64,000 nt of DNA. Origin: Magnetococcales bacterium. Its GTDB lineage: Bacteria > Pseudomonadota > Magnetococcia > Magnetococcales > Magnetaquicoccaceae. The notes beneath the pieces were generated by a model. It worked only from the letters and a program-made list of their open reading frames with translations, ran no database searches and had not been told where the DNA came from. Shown in pieces: positions 35,819 through 44,216 of this stretch. The DNA is taken from positions 62,001 through 126,000 of the forward strand of contig JADGBT010000001.1 of NCBI GenBank assembly GCA_015231375.1, in the 5' to 3' direction. Both the position numbers and the translations under genes were made by a program. Positions within the stretch are counted from its first letter, which is position 1. Every line of letters begins with the position of its first letter.

Positions 35819-38335
35819 ATGCTCATGAGATTCAAGCTCATTGTGTCGTTGGTCGGACCACTGCTCATCGGAGTGGGGTTGATCGCGGGCCTGTCTTTTT
35901 TTTGGACCGAACGGACTTTGCTGGAAAACGCCCTGGTCACCATGGAACACGCCAATCTGGCTGTGGTCCGGGAGTTCGACCAGGAGTTGGAACGCCATCC
36001 GGGATCGCTGTCCCGGAGTGCCCGGCCTGTGGTCTCTCCTGCGGTAGACGGTCTTTTGAGCGGCTGGTCCGTGGCCGGATTGCAGGATCTTTTGCGTCGC
36101 GGGACAGGGCATCGGGACGTTTCCGGTCACGCGTTCTTGTTGGATCCGGCGGGACGGGTGGTTGCCGACAGCCGTCGGGAATCGGCTCCGTCAGCCGTGG
36201 CCGGGCCAGAGGTCCGGGAGTCGGATGCGCCCCTGGCCGCCACCCTCCACGCCTCGGAACGGTGGAACTCCATCCTGGAACGCATGCGCGCCGGTGCCAG
36301 CGGCAGCGACTGGTTTGAAGAGGCGGGAGAACGCCATCATGTGGTGTTTCATCCTCTGCCCGCCCTGGTGGGCTGGAGTGTCGCCCAGGTGCGCGCCCAC
36401 CACACCCTGATGTCCGGTCGCAACAGCCTCCACGAGTTGCGTTTGGCCCTGCTCCTGATCACCGTGGCCACGGTGTTGCTGGCCGCGCTGCTGGTCCGCA
36501 ACCGGCTGGGACGGATCGTCGCTCCCTTGCGCGACCTGACCCGCGCCATGGAGTCGATCGCCCTGGGATCCCTCGATTTCTCCCGGCGTCTCCCCGAAGC
36601 AGAGGGGCCGGACGAAGCCGTCCTGCTGGCTTGCACCTTCAACCGGATGCTCGACACCTTGGACCGGAATACCGATTCCAAGGACTACACCGAGCAGATC
36701 CTCGGGGCCATGGTGGATGGATTCCTGGTGCTGGATCGGGAAATCCGCATCCAGCGGGTCAATCCCGCCTTGGTGACCCTGCTGGAAGAAACCGAGGAGA
36801 AGCTGATCGGACGCCATCTGGACGCGCTGCTGCCGGATCCCTCCTTTTGCGCGATCATGTATCGGGATTTGTTGTCCGACCGCCAGTTTCGTTTTCAGGA
36901 GACGGTGTTTCTCACCGCCGATGGCCGTCAGGTGGCGGTGTCCATTTCCAGCAGCCTGTTGCGTCACGAGGACGAGATCGTGGGCACGGTCATTTTGGTG
37001 CAAGACATCCGCCAGCGCAAACGCAACGAAGAACAGCTCCATTTTCTGGCCAATTTCGATGTGTTGACCCATCTGCCCAACCGGTCGCTGCTGGTGGAGC
37101 GGTTGAGTCAATCCCTGGTGCGCGCTCCCTGGCGCAACACCAGTGTGGGGTTGATGCATTGCGCCCTGGACCGCTTCAAGACCATCAACGAAACGTTGGG
37201 ACATCGGGCCGGGGATGAGTTGCTCAAGGAGGTGGCCAACCGTCTCCAGTCCAACGTGCGGGAGGGGGATACGGTGGCGCGCGTGGGCGGGGACGAGTTC
37301 CTGATTCTGCTCAAGGACATGGCCCGCGCCGAGGATGTGATCCATCTGGCCCGGAAAATTTCCAACGCCATTGCCGCCTCCGTGATTCTTGCCAACGGGC
37401 AGGAGGTGTTCATCACCGCCAGCATCGGCATCAGTCTGTTTCCGGAGAACGGCACCAGCACCGACGAACTGCTCAAGAACGCCGATCTGGCCACCCAGTT
37501 TGCCAAGGCCCAGGGCCGGAATCAATTCAGTTTCTTCTCGGCGGAAATGAACCGCAAAGGGGCGCAGCGGCTGTCGATGGAGCGGGATTTGCGCCGGGCC
37601 ATCGAGCGGGGTGAGCTGGAGGCCCATTACCAACCCCGCTGGGATTTGAAACAGGATCGGCTGGTGGGAGCCGAGGCTTTGGTACGTTGGCGTCGGGGAG
37701 GCGAAAAGCCGGTCTCTCCCGGAGAGTTTCTGCCGCTGGCCGAAGAGTTGGGACTGATCGAGGCCATCGATCTGTGGATGGTGCGGGAGGTGTGCCGTCA
37801 GGCGCGGCAGTGGCTGGATGAGGATCGACCCCCGTTGCGCGTGTCGGTCAATCTTTCCCACCATCTGTTTGGGCGCACCGATCTGGTGGAGGTGATCCGG
37901 CAGATTCTCGCGGACTGCCGTCTGGAACCGCATCTCTTGGAGTTGGAGTTGACCGAAGCCATCGTCATGCACGACGTGGGACACGCCATGAACGCCTTGC
38001 AGGCGTTCCGGGAGATGGGAATCCATCTGGCGGTGGATGATTTCGGTACCGGTTATTCATCGTTTTCCCATTTGCGCCGTCTGCCGGTGCATGTGCTCAA
38101 GATCGATCGCTCCTTCGTGCGCGAGATCACCACCCATCGGGAGGATGAGGCCATCACCCACGCCATCATTTCCCTGGCCCACACCCTGGGTCTGCGCGCC
38201 ACCGCCGAGGGGGCCGAGGAACAGGCCCAGCGCGAGTTGTTGACCCGGCTGGGCTGTGATGAGTTGCAGGGGTATCTGATCAGCCGCCCCCTGCCCGCCA
38301 GGGAGATGGAAGAGCGCTTTCTCCCGCGCGGATGA
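35819..38335 (+). CDS. Membrane-bound PAS-GGDEF-EAL protein (c-di-GMP turnover)
   Basis: The 838-residue protein has membrane segments at about 8-30 and 205-227 flanking a periplasmic sensor region. HAMP follows (about 228-280), then PAS (about 293-400), GGDEF (about 410-570) and EAL (about 590-835). The GGDEF signature is intact at 490-494 (VGGDEF), but the upstream metal-binding Asp (LDLDRFK in active enzymes) is Ala449 in HCALDRFK, so cyclase activity is doubtful. The EAL domain keeps GAEALVRW, NLSHHLF, ELTEAIV, DDFGTGYSS, KIDRSF and AEGAEEQ, consistent with an active c-di-GMP phosphodiesterase. No I-site RxxD is seen before GGDEF. Start ATG 35819; a second ATG is two codons on. Confidence 0.93.
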   Translation: MLMRFKLIVSLVGPLLIGVGLIAGLSFFWTERTLLENALVTMEHANLAVVREFDQELERHPGSLSRSARPVVSPAVDGLLSGWSVAGLQDLLRRGTGHRDVSGHAFLLDPAGRVVADSRRESAPSAVAGPEVRESDAPLAATLHASERWNSILERMRAGASGSDWFEEAGERHHVVFHPLPALVGWSVAQVRAHHTLMSGRNSLHELRLALLLITVATVLLAALLVRNRLGRIVAPLRDLTRAMESIALGSLDFSRRLPEAEGPDEAVLLACTFNRMLDTLDRNTDSKDYTEQILGAMVDGFLVLDREIRIQRVNPALVTLLEETEEKLIGRHLDALLPDPSFCAIMYRDLLSDRQFRFQETVFLTADGRQVAVSISSSLLRHEDEIVGTVILVQDIRQRKRNEEQLHFLANFDVLTHLPNRSLLVERLSQSLVRAPWRNTSVGLMHCALDRFKTINETLGHRAGDELLKEVANRLQSNVREGDTVARVGGDEFLILLKDMARAEDVIHLARKISNAIAASVILANGQEVFITASIGISLFPENGTSTDELLKNADLATQFAKAQGRNQFSFFSAEMNRKGAQRLSMERDLRRAIERGELEAHYQPRWDLKQDRLVGAEALVRWRRGGEKPVSPGEFLPLAEELGLIEAIDLWMVREVCRQARQWLDEDRPPLRVSVNLSHHLFGRTDLVEVIRQILADCRLEPHLLELELTEAIVMHDVGHAMNALQAFREMGIHLAVDDFGTGYSSFSHLRRLPVHVLKIDRSFVREITTHREDEAITHAIISLAHTLGLRATAEGAEEQAQRELLTRLGCDELQGYLISRPLPAREMEERFLPRG

Positions 38336-38399
38336 AAGCGGTTGTCTCCGGCGCGCGTTTCTTTCGTTGTCGCGATTGACCGGCGGCGTGCGTGGCGCT

Positions 38400-39542
38400 T
38401 CAGCGTGTCATCACCCAGGCCGTGAGTCTGTCCATTTCGTGATTGGAGGCGATGCTCCCGTCGGGCGCGAAGATGTGGTAACAGGCTTGGGAGGCGGGAA
38501 GGGCGTTTGTTTCGTAAACCCCTGTCTGCTGTGATTGTCTCAATGCGAAGATGCCGCCTCTGAAGACGGTTTCCCGGCATCCGGGACTTTTTTCCACATA
38601 AGGGGTGTTCTGGATTCCCGGCATGCGGGTTGAATTGTCGAGGATGTCGAAACGGGTGGAGTGCCCGGACAGCCATTGGTCGAAATAAGGCTGTGCGGAG
38701 TGGCTGTTCAGGTCCGGGAAAATGGAGAAGATCAGACAGATGCCCGGATCTTTCAGATGGACGGGAAGATCGGCGATGATCCGTTGGACGATTTCGTTGC
38801 CGGTTGCGCCCCCGCTCCAGAAATTGGAACCGCTTTGGGATCCGGCGTCCGGGATATAGGGCGGGTGGGACAGGATGGCGTCGAACGGGCCTTCCGCCGG
38901 TTTGTAGACGTCCCCCACGAGGAACTCCACGTTGTCGATCGCGTTGAACGCCTTGTTGAAATTCGCAAAAGCGACCGCGCGCGGATTGTTGTCGATGCCG
39001 ATGACCTCCCGGCAATGCCGACTGGCGATGAGGGCGTGAATCCCTGCCCCGGTGCATAGATCCAGGGCGCGCTCCCGTGTCTTGCAGGACAAAAGATGGT
39101 CGATGACGGTTCCAAAGATGAAGGATCCGGCAAACAGCCACATGGCCTGATTGAAGTGAGGGTGGATCTGGATCGTATCGGTGACGATATAGTGGTTGAA
39201 ACAGGGAAACAGGCTCAGGTTTGAATGGATCGTGGTGTCGGATATCTCGATCAAGGCCATTTTGGCCAGATCGTCGAGATCGGATGCCGAAAAGAATGGG
39301 TCCGCCTCGGATAATGGAATGGAATTTCCATTGATGAACAATGAGATCAACAGATCGGTGCCATGTTTGGGATCGGGTACCCAGTCCGGGCGGCGCAGCG
39401 TGTTGAAGGGAATGCCGAAGAATGGATCCACGCCCAGGCGTTTGGCGCAGGCTTCATAGGTGTAGCCAATCTCCCGGAAGCGTTTCACCACAGCCTGCAT
39501 GGATGCGCGTTGAATGGCGGTCGGCTCTGGTATGGTTTGCAT
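38400..39542 (-). CDS. SAM-dependent methyltransferase (PrmC/HemK-like fold)
   Basis: The 380-residue class I methyltransferase has an N-terminal about 165 residues without known motifs, then a Rossmann domain with ALDLCTGAGIHALIASRH (SAM loop), VIGIDNNPRAVAFANFN and FDAILSHPPYIP. The catalytic (N/D/S)PPY motif of amino-group methylases is replaced by HPPY, so an N-methylation role is not assured. GGAAGGA lies 7-8 nt before the ATG. It is divergent from the GNAT-adenylation-carrier-aminomutase genes and may tailor their product. Codon composition looks slightly less GC-biased than its neighbours. Confidence 0.78.
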   Translation of the reverse strand: MQTIPEPTAIQRASMQAVVKRFREIGYTYEACAKRLGVDPFFGIPFNTLRRPDWVPDPKHGTDLLISLFINGNSIPLSEADPFFSASDLDDLAKMALIEISDTTIHSNLSLFPCFNHYIVTDTIQIHPHFNQAMWLFAGSFIFGTVIDHLLSCKTRERALDLCTGAGIHALIASRHCREVIGIDNNPRAVAFANFNKAFNAIDNVEFLVGDVYKPAEGPFDAILSHPPYIPDAGSQSGSNFWSGGATGNEIVQRIIADLPVHLKDPGICLIFSIFPDLNSHSAQPYFDQWLSGHSTRFDILDNSTRMPGIQNTPYVEKSPGCRETVFRGGIFALRQSQQTGVYETNALPASQACYHIFAPDGSIASNHEMDRLTAWVMTR

Positions 39543-39955
39543 CGATTGCGTCCTTCCATCAAAAGGGTGTGTGGCGGGTGCGGTCTGGTTTTTGTTTCTC
39601 AACAGAGAATCCCGATGGACCAGGCCGGAAGCCTAAACCACTCTGAGAGGAAGTGCAAAGATCATCAGGGGTTTATCTTCAAGAGGTTACGTAAGGTTAT
39701 ACCTGCGTAGTTGAGTAAAGTCTTGGAGTGGATATTCAAGATTCTGATACGGCATAATAAAAGTATGGAATGTTTGGACTTGATTCTTGATGTTTGCGCT
39801 AGTTCTTGAGAGTGATCAAATCAGGACCAAATCTTGATGCGTCAGGATGTCATTTACAGTCTTCGGAATTGACAAAATCATGTCTGTATGTTAAATAAAT
39901 CAATAAGATATATCGATGCAACCCAGCCGGTGTCAAAAAGGGCTTGATACTGAAG
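39543..39955. promoter_or_regulatory. AT-rich divergent intergenic region at the head of the aminomutase cluster
   Basis: About 410 bp, clearly AT-richer than the rest of the window from about 39655 onward. It holds no credible gene. Repeated CTTGAT(T/G) words occur (near 39777-39850) and may be regulator sites. It must contain promoters for the methyltransferase (minus) and the GNAT-led operon (plus). Confidence 0.45.
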
Positions 39956-41080
39956 ATGAGTCGATCCGATATCCCAAGGAAATTACCGATCATTCGGACG
40001 ATCGAAAGGGAGGATTATCTGCGTGTTGCCGCTTATCTGGTCGGTTTCCGGGGTGGCAAGAGGGGACAGGCAGAGTGGATGGAACGTTTCGGGTTTTGGT
40101 GGGAGAGGAACCCTTTTTTCACGGCAGACATGGTGCGCGGTTGGATCCTGGAGGTGGAGGGGAAGATCGCGGGATTTTTGGGATGTATTCCGCTCTCTTA
40201 TCAATGGGATGGGCGGAGCTGTCTGGCCATGACCCCGACGGCCTGGGATGTGTTGCCGGAGTATCGCACCTACGCCTTGCGCCTTTTCGCCGAACAGATG
40301 GAACTGGCCGCCGGGGGGATCTTGTGGGATACCACGCCGACGGCTCAGGTGCGTCAGGTCTCCTTGAGATTGGGGTTCGTTCCGGTTCCTTATGAATGCC
40401 AAAATCAATATCATGTCTTTCGGGATCGGGGCGGTTTGCTGGAGTGGCGTTTGCGTTCGCGGGGAGTGGACTCCTGGTGGCCGGCGCGGCTGAGTCGTCT
40501 GGAACGGATGGCTGGACGGGTTGTGACGCCATGGCGCGCCCGGCAGACAACTCGCCATACGGTCCGGGTCATCACGCATCCCGATGCGGTGGGTCAGGAG
40601 TTCGACCGGTTGTGGGAGCGTACCCGATCGGTGCGCAGTCATACGCGGGTGCGTTCTGCGCAGTGGGTGCGCTGGTACTGCTTTGGTTCCTCCGGCTTGC
40701 GCAAGCTTCTGGTGGGATGTTGGCTGGGGGAGTCGCTCGTGGCGTTTGGGATCTTTCGGGAACAGATCCAACGGGGGAAAAGACCGGATGCGTTGCCGGC
40801 ACGGTTCCTGGAATGCCTGGACCTTTGGCATGACCCCGATCATCATGACAGCGTGGGCGCCGTGCTGGACCATCTGTTGGTCAATCTGGATCCGTGGCGC
40901 GTGCTGGGCGTGACCCTGTACGATTTTCCCGCGTGCGTTCCCTGGCTGCGGGGGGTGCGTGATACGGTGCGTACCCCGGGAACCCCGGATGGACTCTATC
41001 TGCTACCCGCCTCCATGCGCGAGGCCGCCCAAAGGGAAACCCCTTGCCTGTTTCTGGCGGAGGGCGATGTGGGGTTGTGA
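39956..41080 (+). CDS. GNAT-like acyltransferase (possibly tandem GNAT/FemAB-like)
   Basis: The 374-residue cytosolic protein has an N-terminal part (about 1-145) with the GNAT pattern: WILEVEGKIAGFLGCIPL as core beta strands, MTPTAWDVLPEYRTYALRLFAEQM, and VRQVSLRLGFVPVP as the last helix-strand. The C-terminal half (about 190-365) repeats a GNAT-like outline with GCWLGESLVAFGIF, so a double-GNAT architecture is likely. The acetyl-CoA loop is not canonical, and an aminoacyl or carrier-protein-bound donor is possible. TTG 39944 is an alternative start. It is first in the operon with the adenylation enzyme, carrier protein and aminomutase-like gene. Confidence 0.65.
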   Translation: MSRSDIPRKLPIIRTIEREDYLRVAAYLVGFRGGKRGQAEWMERFGFWWERNPFFTADMVRGWILEVEGKIAGFLGCIPLSYQWDGRSCLAMTPTAWDVLPEYRTYALRLFAEQMELAAGGILWDTTPTAQVRQVSLRLGFVPVPYECQNQYHVFRDRGGLLEWRLRSRGVDSWWPARLSRLERMAGRVVTPWRARQTTRHTVRVITHPDAVGQEFDRLWERTRSVRSHTRVRSAQWVRWYCFGSSGLRKLLVGCWLGESLVAFGIFREQIQRGKRPDALPARFLECLDLWHDPDHHDSVGAVLDHLLVNLDPWRVLGVTLYDFPACVPWLRGVRDTVRTPGTPDGLYLLPASMREAAQRETPCLFLAEGDVGL

Positions 41081-41121
41081 ATCCAGAATCCGTTTACCAC
41101 TCTTGGCAAGGATGGTCATCC

Positions 41122-42699
41122 ATGACGTCGGAAATCGCCCATTGTGCGCTGTTGCAGGAGTTCTTTGAAAAAAGCGTTCATCGCCATCCCGAACGGATCG
41201 CCGTGGATGATTTCGGTGAGACGATCACCTACGCCGGACTCGAACAACGGGCCAACCGTCTGGCCTATTATCTGCGCTTCCGGGGGGTGGTTCCCAATCA
41301 ACGGGTCTGTCTGATTCTCGAAAAGAATGTTCATCTTTACGCGGCGATTCTCGGAGTATTGAAAAGCGGGGGCTGTTGGGTGCCGCTAGGCACCCAGATG
41401 CCCGCAGAACGGTTGCAGCGTTTGATCGCGCGGATCGAGCCCAGGGTGGTGATGGTCTCTGCCGGACTGCTGCCGATGGTGCGGCAGATCCGATCCGACA
41501 GCGCTCACCCCTTTTCCATTCTGCTGGTCGGGTCTCGGGATTCGGATCCGGCCGTGGATGACGAGGCGTTTCTGGAGTCCATGGGGACAGAACGTCCGGA
41601 TGCGCTGGATTTGCAAGGCGATGATCTGGCTTACATCATTTTTACCTCCGGTTCCACCGGAGAGCCGAAAGGGGTGATGGCCTATCATCGCAACATCTGC
41701 CATTTTCTGAATCACTGTCCAGATTTCTTCCGCATGCCTTCGGGTTTGCGCTTTGCGCATTTCTCCGAGATCACCTTTGACCCGAGTCTGTTCGATCTGT
41801 TCCATTGCTGGGCAACCGGAGGCACGCTGGTTCCCAACAATCGGCGTCGTCATCGGATTCATCCTGGCCAGTTCGTGGCGGAAATGCGGATTGAGGTTCT
41901 GTTTACCGTGCCCAGCGTCATCCATGCCATGTATCGCCATGAGATGATCGGTATCGAGGCTCTGTCCTCCTTGAAATATCTGATTCTGACCGGTGAGGTC
42001 GTGCCTCCCCAGTTGGTCAATGTCTGGCGCGCCGCGTATCCGGACTGCAAGGTCTACAATTTTTATGGGACCACGGAAACCGTCATCATCTCGCATTGGT
42101 TACGCTTTGAAGCGGAGTTGTCGCCTGAGGAGCGGACACCGGTGGGATATCCGGTTCCGGGAGTGCGCGTGCGGTTGCTGGACGGAGATCACGAGGTCAT
42201 CCGTGGGGAGGCAGGTGAGAGCGTGGTGACCGGAATCCAGATTTCACCGGGATACTGGCGCAATGACGCCGAGAATCTGGCGCGGTTTGTGCGCGACCCT
42301 CTGGATCCCCGTCTGCCCCAGATGTTCTACCGTACCGGCGATCTGTTGAGGCAACGTGCGGATGGCGTCTATGAATACATCGGGCGGGTGGATCATCAGG
42401 TGAAGGTGCGCGGACATCGCGTGGAACCCCATGAGGTGGAAAGCGTTCTTTTGCAATATCCGGGCATCGAAGAGGTGGCTGTGGTGGCGATCAAACCTCC
42501 GGAGGCCATGGAAACCGCGACTTTGGCTGCCTTCATCGTCGGAGAGGCGAGCGTGCAGCCGGAGGTCTTGCGGGATTTCGTGAGTTCCAGATTGCCATCG
42601 TATATGGTTCCCAGTAGGATTGTCCCCTTGAATGAACGGTTGCCCCTGAATGCCAACGGGAAGGTGGATCGTTTGCGTTTGTTGGAGATGCTGCCATGA
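41122..42699 (+). CDS. Stand-alone amino acid adenylation enzyme (NRPS A-domain type)
   Basis: The 525-residue ANL-family enzyme would activate a carboxylate as its adenylate and load it on the carrier protein encoded next. Core motifs: A3 YIIFTSGSTGEPKG, A4 TFDPSLFD, A5 NFYGTTETV, A7 YRTGDL, A8 GRVDHQVKVRGHRVEPHEVE and A10 NANGKVDR. The Asp in A4 that binds the amino group of amino acid substrates is present, as is the catalytic Lys in A10, favouring an amino acid over a fatty acid. AAGGA lies about 10 nt before ATG 41122. It is 41 nt after the GNAT-like gene and 37 nt before the carrier protein. Confidence 0.9.
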   Translation: MTSEIAHCALLQEFFEKSVHRHPERIAVDDFGETITYAGLEQRANRLAYYLRFRGVVPNQRVCLILEKNVHLYAAILGVLKSGGCWVPLGTQMPAERLQRLIARIEPRVVMVSAGLLPMVRQIRSDSAHPFSILLVGSRDSDPAVDDEAFLESMGTERPDALDLQGDDLAYIIFTSGSTGEPKGVMAYHRNICHFLNHCPDFFRMPSGLRFAHFSEITFDPSLFDLFHCWATGGTLVPNNRRRHRIHPGQFVAEMRIEVLFTVPSVIHAMYRHEMIGIEALSSLKYLILTGEVVPPQLVNVWRAAYPDCKVYNFYGTTETVIISHWLRFEAELSPEERTPVGYPVPGVRVRLLDGDHEVIRGEAGESVVTGIQISPGYWRNDAENLARFVRDPLDPRLPQMFYRTGDLLRQRADGVYEYIGRVDHQVKVRGHRVEPHEVESVLLQYPGIEEVAVVAIKPPEAMETATLAAFIVGEASVQPEVLRDFVSSRLPSYMVPSRIVPLNERLPLNANGKVDRLRLLEMLP

Positions 42700-42736
42700 C
42701 GCCATCCGGCGTTGGCGCGATCGAGGAGAGAAACGA

Positions 42737-42982
42737 GTGAGCACTCTGACGGAGCAGGTTGCAGCCATGATCGTCGAAACCTTTCGGTTGGATCCTGGTC
42801 ACCTCCCCGAACGCCTGGATGCGGACTCCATCGTGGCGTGGGATTCGTTGGGGCATTTGCAACTGATGGCCCGAATACAAGAAACTTTTGGTCTTCAATT
42901 GACGGTGCGCGAGTCGGTGCTGTTGTTGGATGCCGATGCCATTGTCGCGACGGTCGTGGAGAAAACCGCCAACCGGCTGTGA
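42737..42982 (+). CDS. Stand-alone acyl/peptidyl carrier protein
   Basis: The 81-residue carrier protein has the 4'-phosphopantetheine attachment site SIVAWDSLGHLQLM (Ser in DSL). Helix patterns on both sides fit the four-helix fold. GTG start with GAGGAGA upstream. Its place between the adenylation gene and the aminomutase-like gene suggests it holds the activated amino acid. A phosphopantetheinyl transferase is not encoded in the window. Confidence 0.9.
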   Translation: MSTLTEQVAAMIVETFRLDPGHLPERLDADSIVAWDSLGHLQLMARIQETFGLQLTVRESVLLLDADAIVATVVEKTANRL

Positions 42983-43033
42983 TCGCCTGGGCTGGATCGG
43001 ACTTCAGGCCCTGGATCCTGCGGAGAACGTTCT

Positions 43034-44173
43034 TTGGATATTGTGACCCGACGCGCCTTTCCGGAAAGCATTTCCCCGTTCTTGTTGGGAAAATTGGAAG
43101 AACTCAAGAGGCGTCACGGCGCGGGAAGCTGGGAGTATCTCAGCTTGGCGCGTCAATATTTCCATCATTCTGTCGAGTCCCGGGATCGAGAGGATGCCAC
43201 GTTCCGGCATTACGACGCGGACTTGTACACCGCTCATTCCGGAGAGGAGGCGTTCAAGGGGGTCGAACGGCTTTATCGTCGCACCATTCTGATGGAGTTG
43301 ACCACGGCCTGCGTTGCCAATTGTCGTTGGTGTTTGCGGGCCAATTATCAGCGGTTTGCGCTCAAGAGCCATCAGATCAGCCACAATGTCCGTTTTTTTG
43401 GTTCCGCCCCCCTGCGTGACGAGATTTCCGAGATCCTGATCACCGGTGGGGATCCCCTGACCTCAATCCAGCGTTTGGAGTATACCCTGGACGAGATCGA
43501 GCGTCATGCCCCGAATATCCGTATCATCCGGATCGGCAGCCGGGCCTTCACGCAGAATCCTGGCCTGATTCATGACGATGTGGTGCGGGTCTTTCTGAAA
43601 CACCGGAACCATTTCCGTATCGAGTTCGGCACCATGATCAACTCTCCGGTGGAATTTTGGCCGGAAAGCATGGATGCGATCCATCGTTTGCAGGATATCG
43701 GCATTCGTTTCTATTTGCAGCACCCGTTGCTGAAAGGGGTGAATGACCAACTCGACATCCTGGTGTCCTTGTACGACCAGGTTCGGGTGCATGGCATCGA
43801 ACCCCACTATCTTTTTCATTGTGTGCCCATGTCTGGCCAGCACCATCACCGGACCTCCGTGGATAAAGGTGTCAGGTTGATTCGTCAGTTGACCTCGGGA
43901 GGACATTTCTCCGGACGCGCCAAGCCCAGATACACCTTGATGACCGGCATCGGGAAAATCGTGCTGTGGGATGGCGTGATCCTCGACCGGGATACGGCGC
44001 GTCAGCGCATCCTGCTGCAATCGGAATATCGCCTCCAGGACCGATTGCGCTACAATCCGGTATACAAGCTTCCAGAGTTCTCGGAGGTCGATGCGCAGGG
44101 TCTGTTGCGCGTCTGGTATCCGGATGGGGAGGATGACGATTTCTGGGAGCAACCCGCCAACCGGTTGGTCTGA
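43034..44173 (+). CDS. Radical SAM enzyme of the lysine 2,3-aminomutase (KamA/EpmB) family
   Basis: The 379-residue enzyme would move an alpha-amino group to the beta position using a [4Fe-4S] cluster, SAM and PLP. Cluster motif: TTACVANCRWCLRANY (CxxxCxxC). Other KamA landmarks: EILITGGDPLTS, IIRIGSRAFTQNP, HPLLKGVNDQLDIL, HRTSVDKGVRLIRQL and TLMTGIGKI, where the Lys probably corresponds to the PLP Lys of PGGGGK. From memory of the C. subterminale enzyme, the two Asp residues binding lysine's side chain (in YQCD and VVDAPGGGGK) are replaced by Val in HCV and a hydrophobic residue, so the substrate is probably not lysine. Start TTG 43034 has GGAG about 8 nt upstream; GTG 43043 is an alternative. 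Confidence 0.85.
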   Translation: MDIVTRRAFPESISPFLLGKLEELKRRHGAGSWEYLSLARQYFHHSVESRDREDATFRHYDADLYTAHSGEEAFKGVERLYRRTILMELTTACVANCRWCLRANYQRFALKSHQISHNVRFFGSAPLRDEISEILITGGDPLTSIQRLEYTLDEIERHAPNIRIIRIGSRAFTQNPGLIHDDVVRVFLKHRNHFRIEFGTMINSPVEFWPESMDAIHRLQDIGIRFYLQHPLLKGVNDQLDILVSLYDQVRVHGIEPHYLFHCVPMSGQHHHRTSVDKGVRLIRQLTSGGHFSGRAKPRYTLMTGIGKIVLWDGVILDRDTARQRILLQSEYRLQDRLRYNPVYKLPEFSEVDAQGLLRVWYPDGEDDDFWEQPANRLV

Positions 44174-44216
44174 CGCTTCCTGGACTGAAAAGCGGATCCT
44201 CTCATCTCCTCATTTT

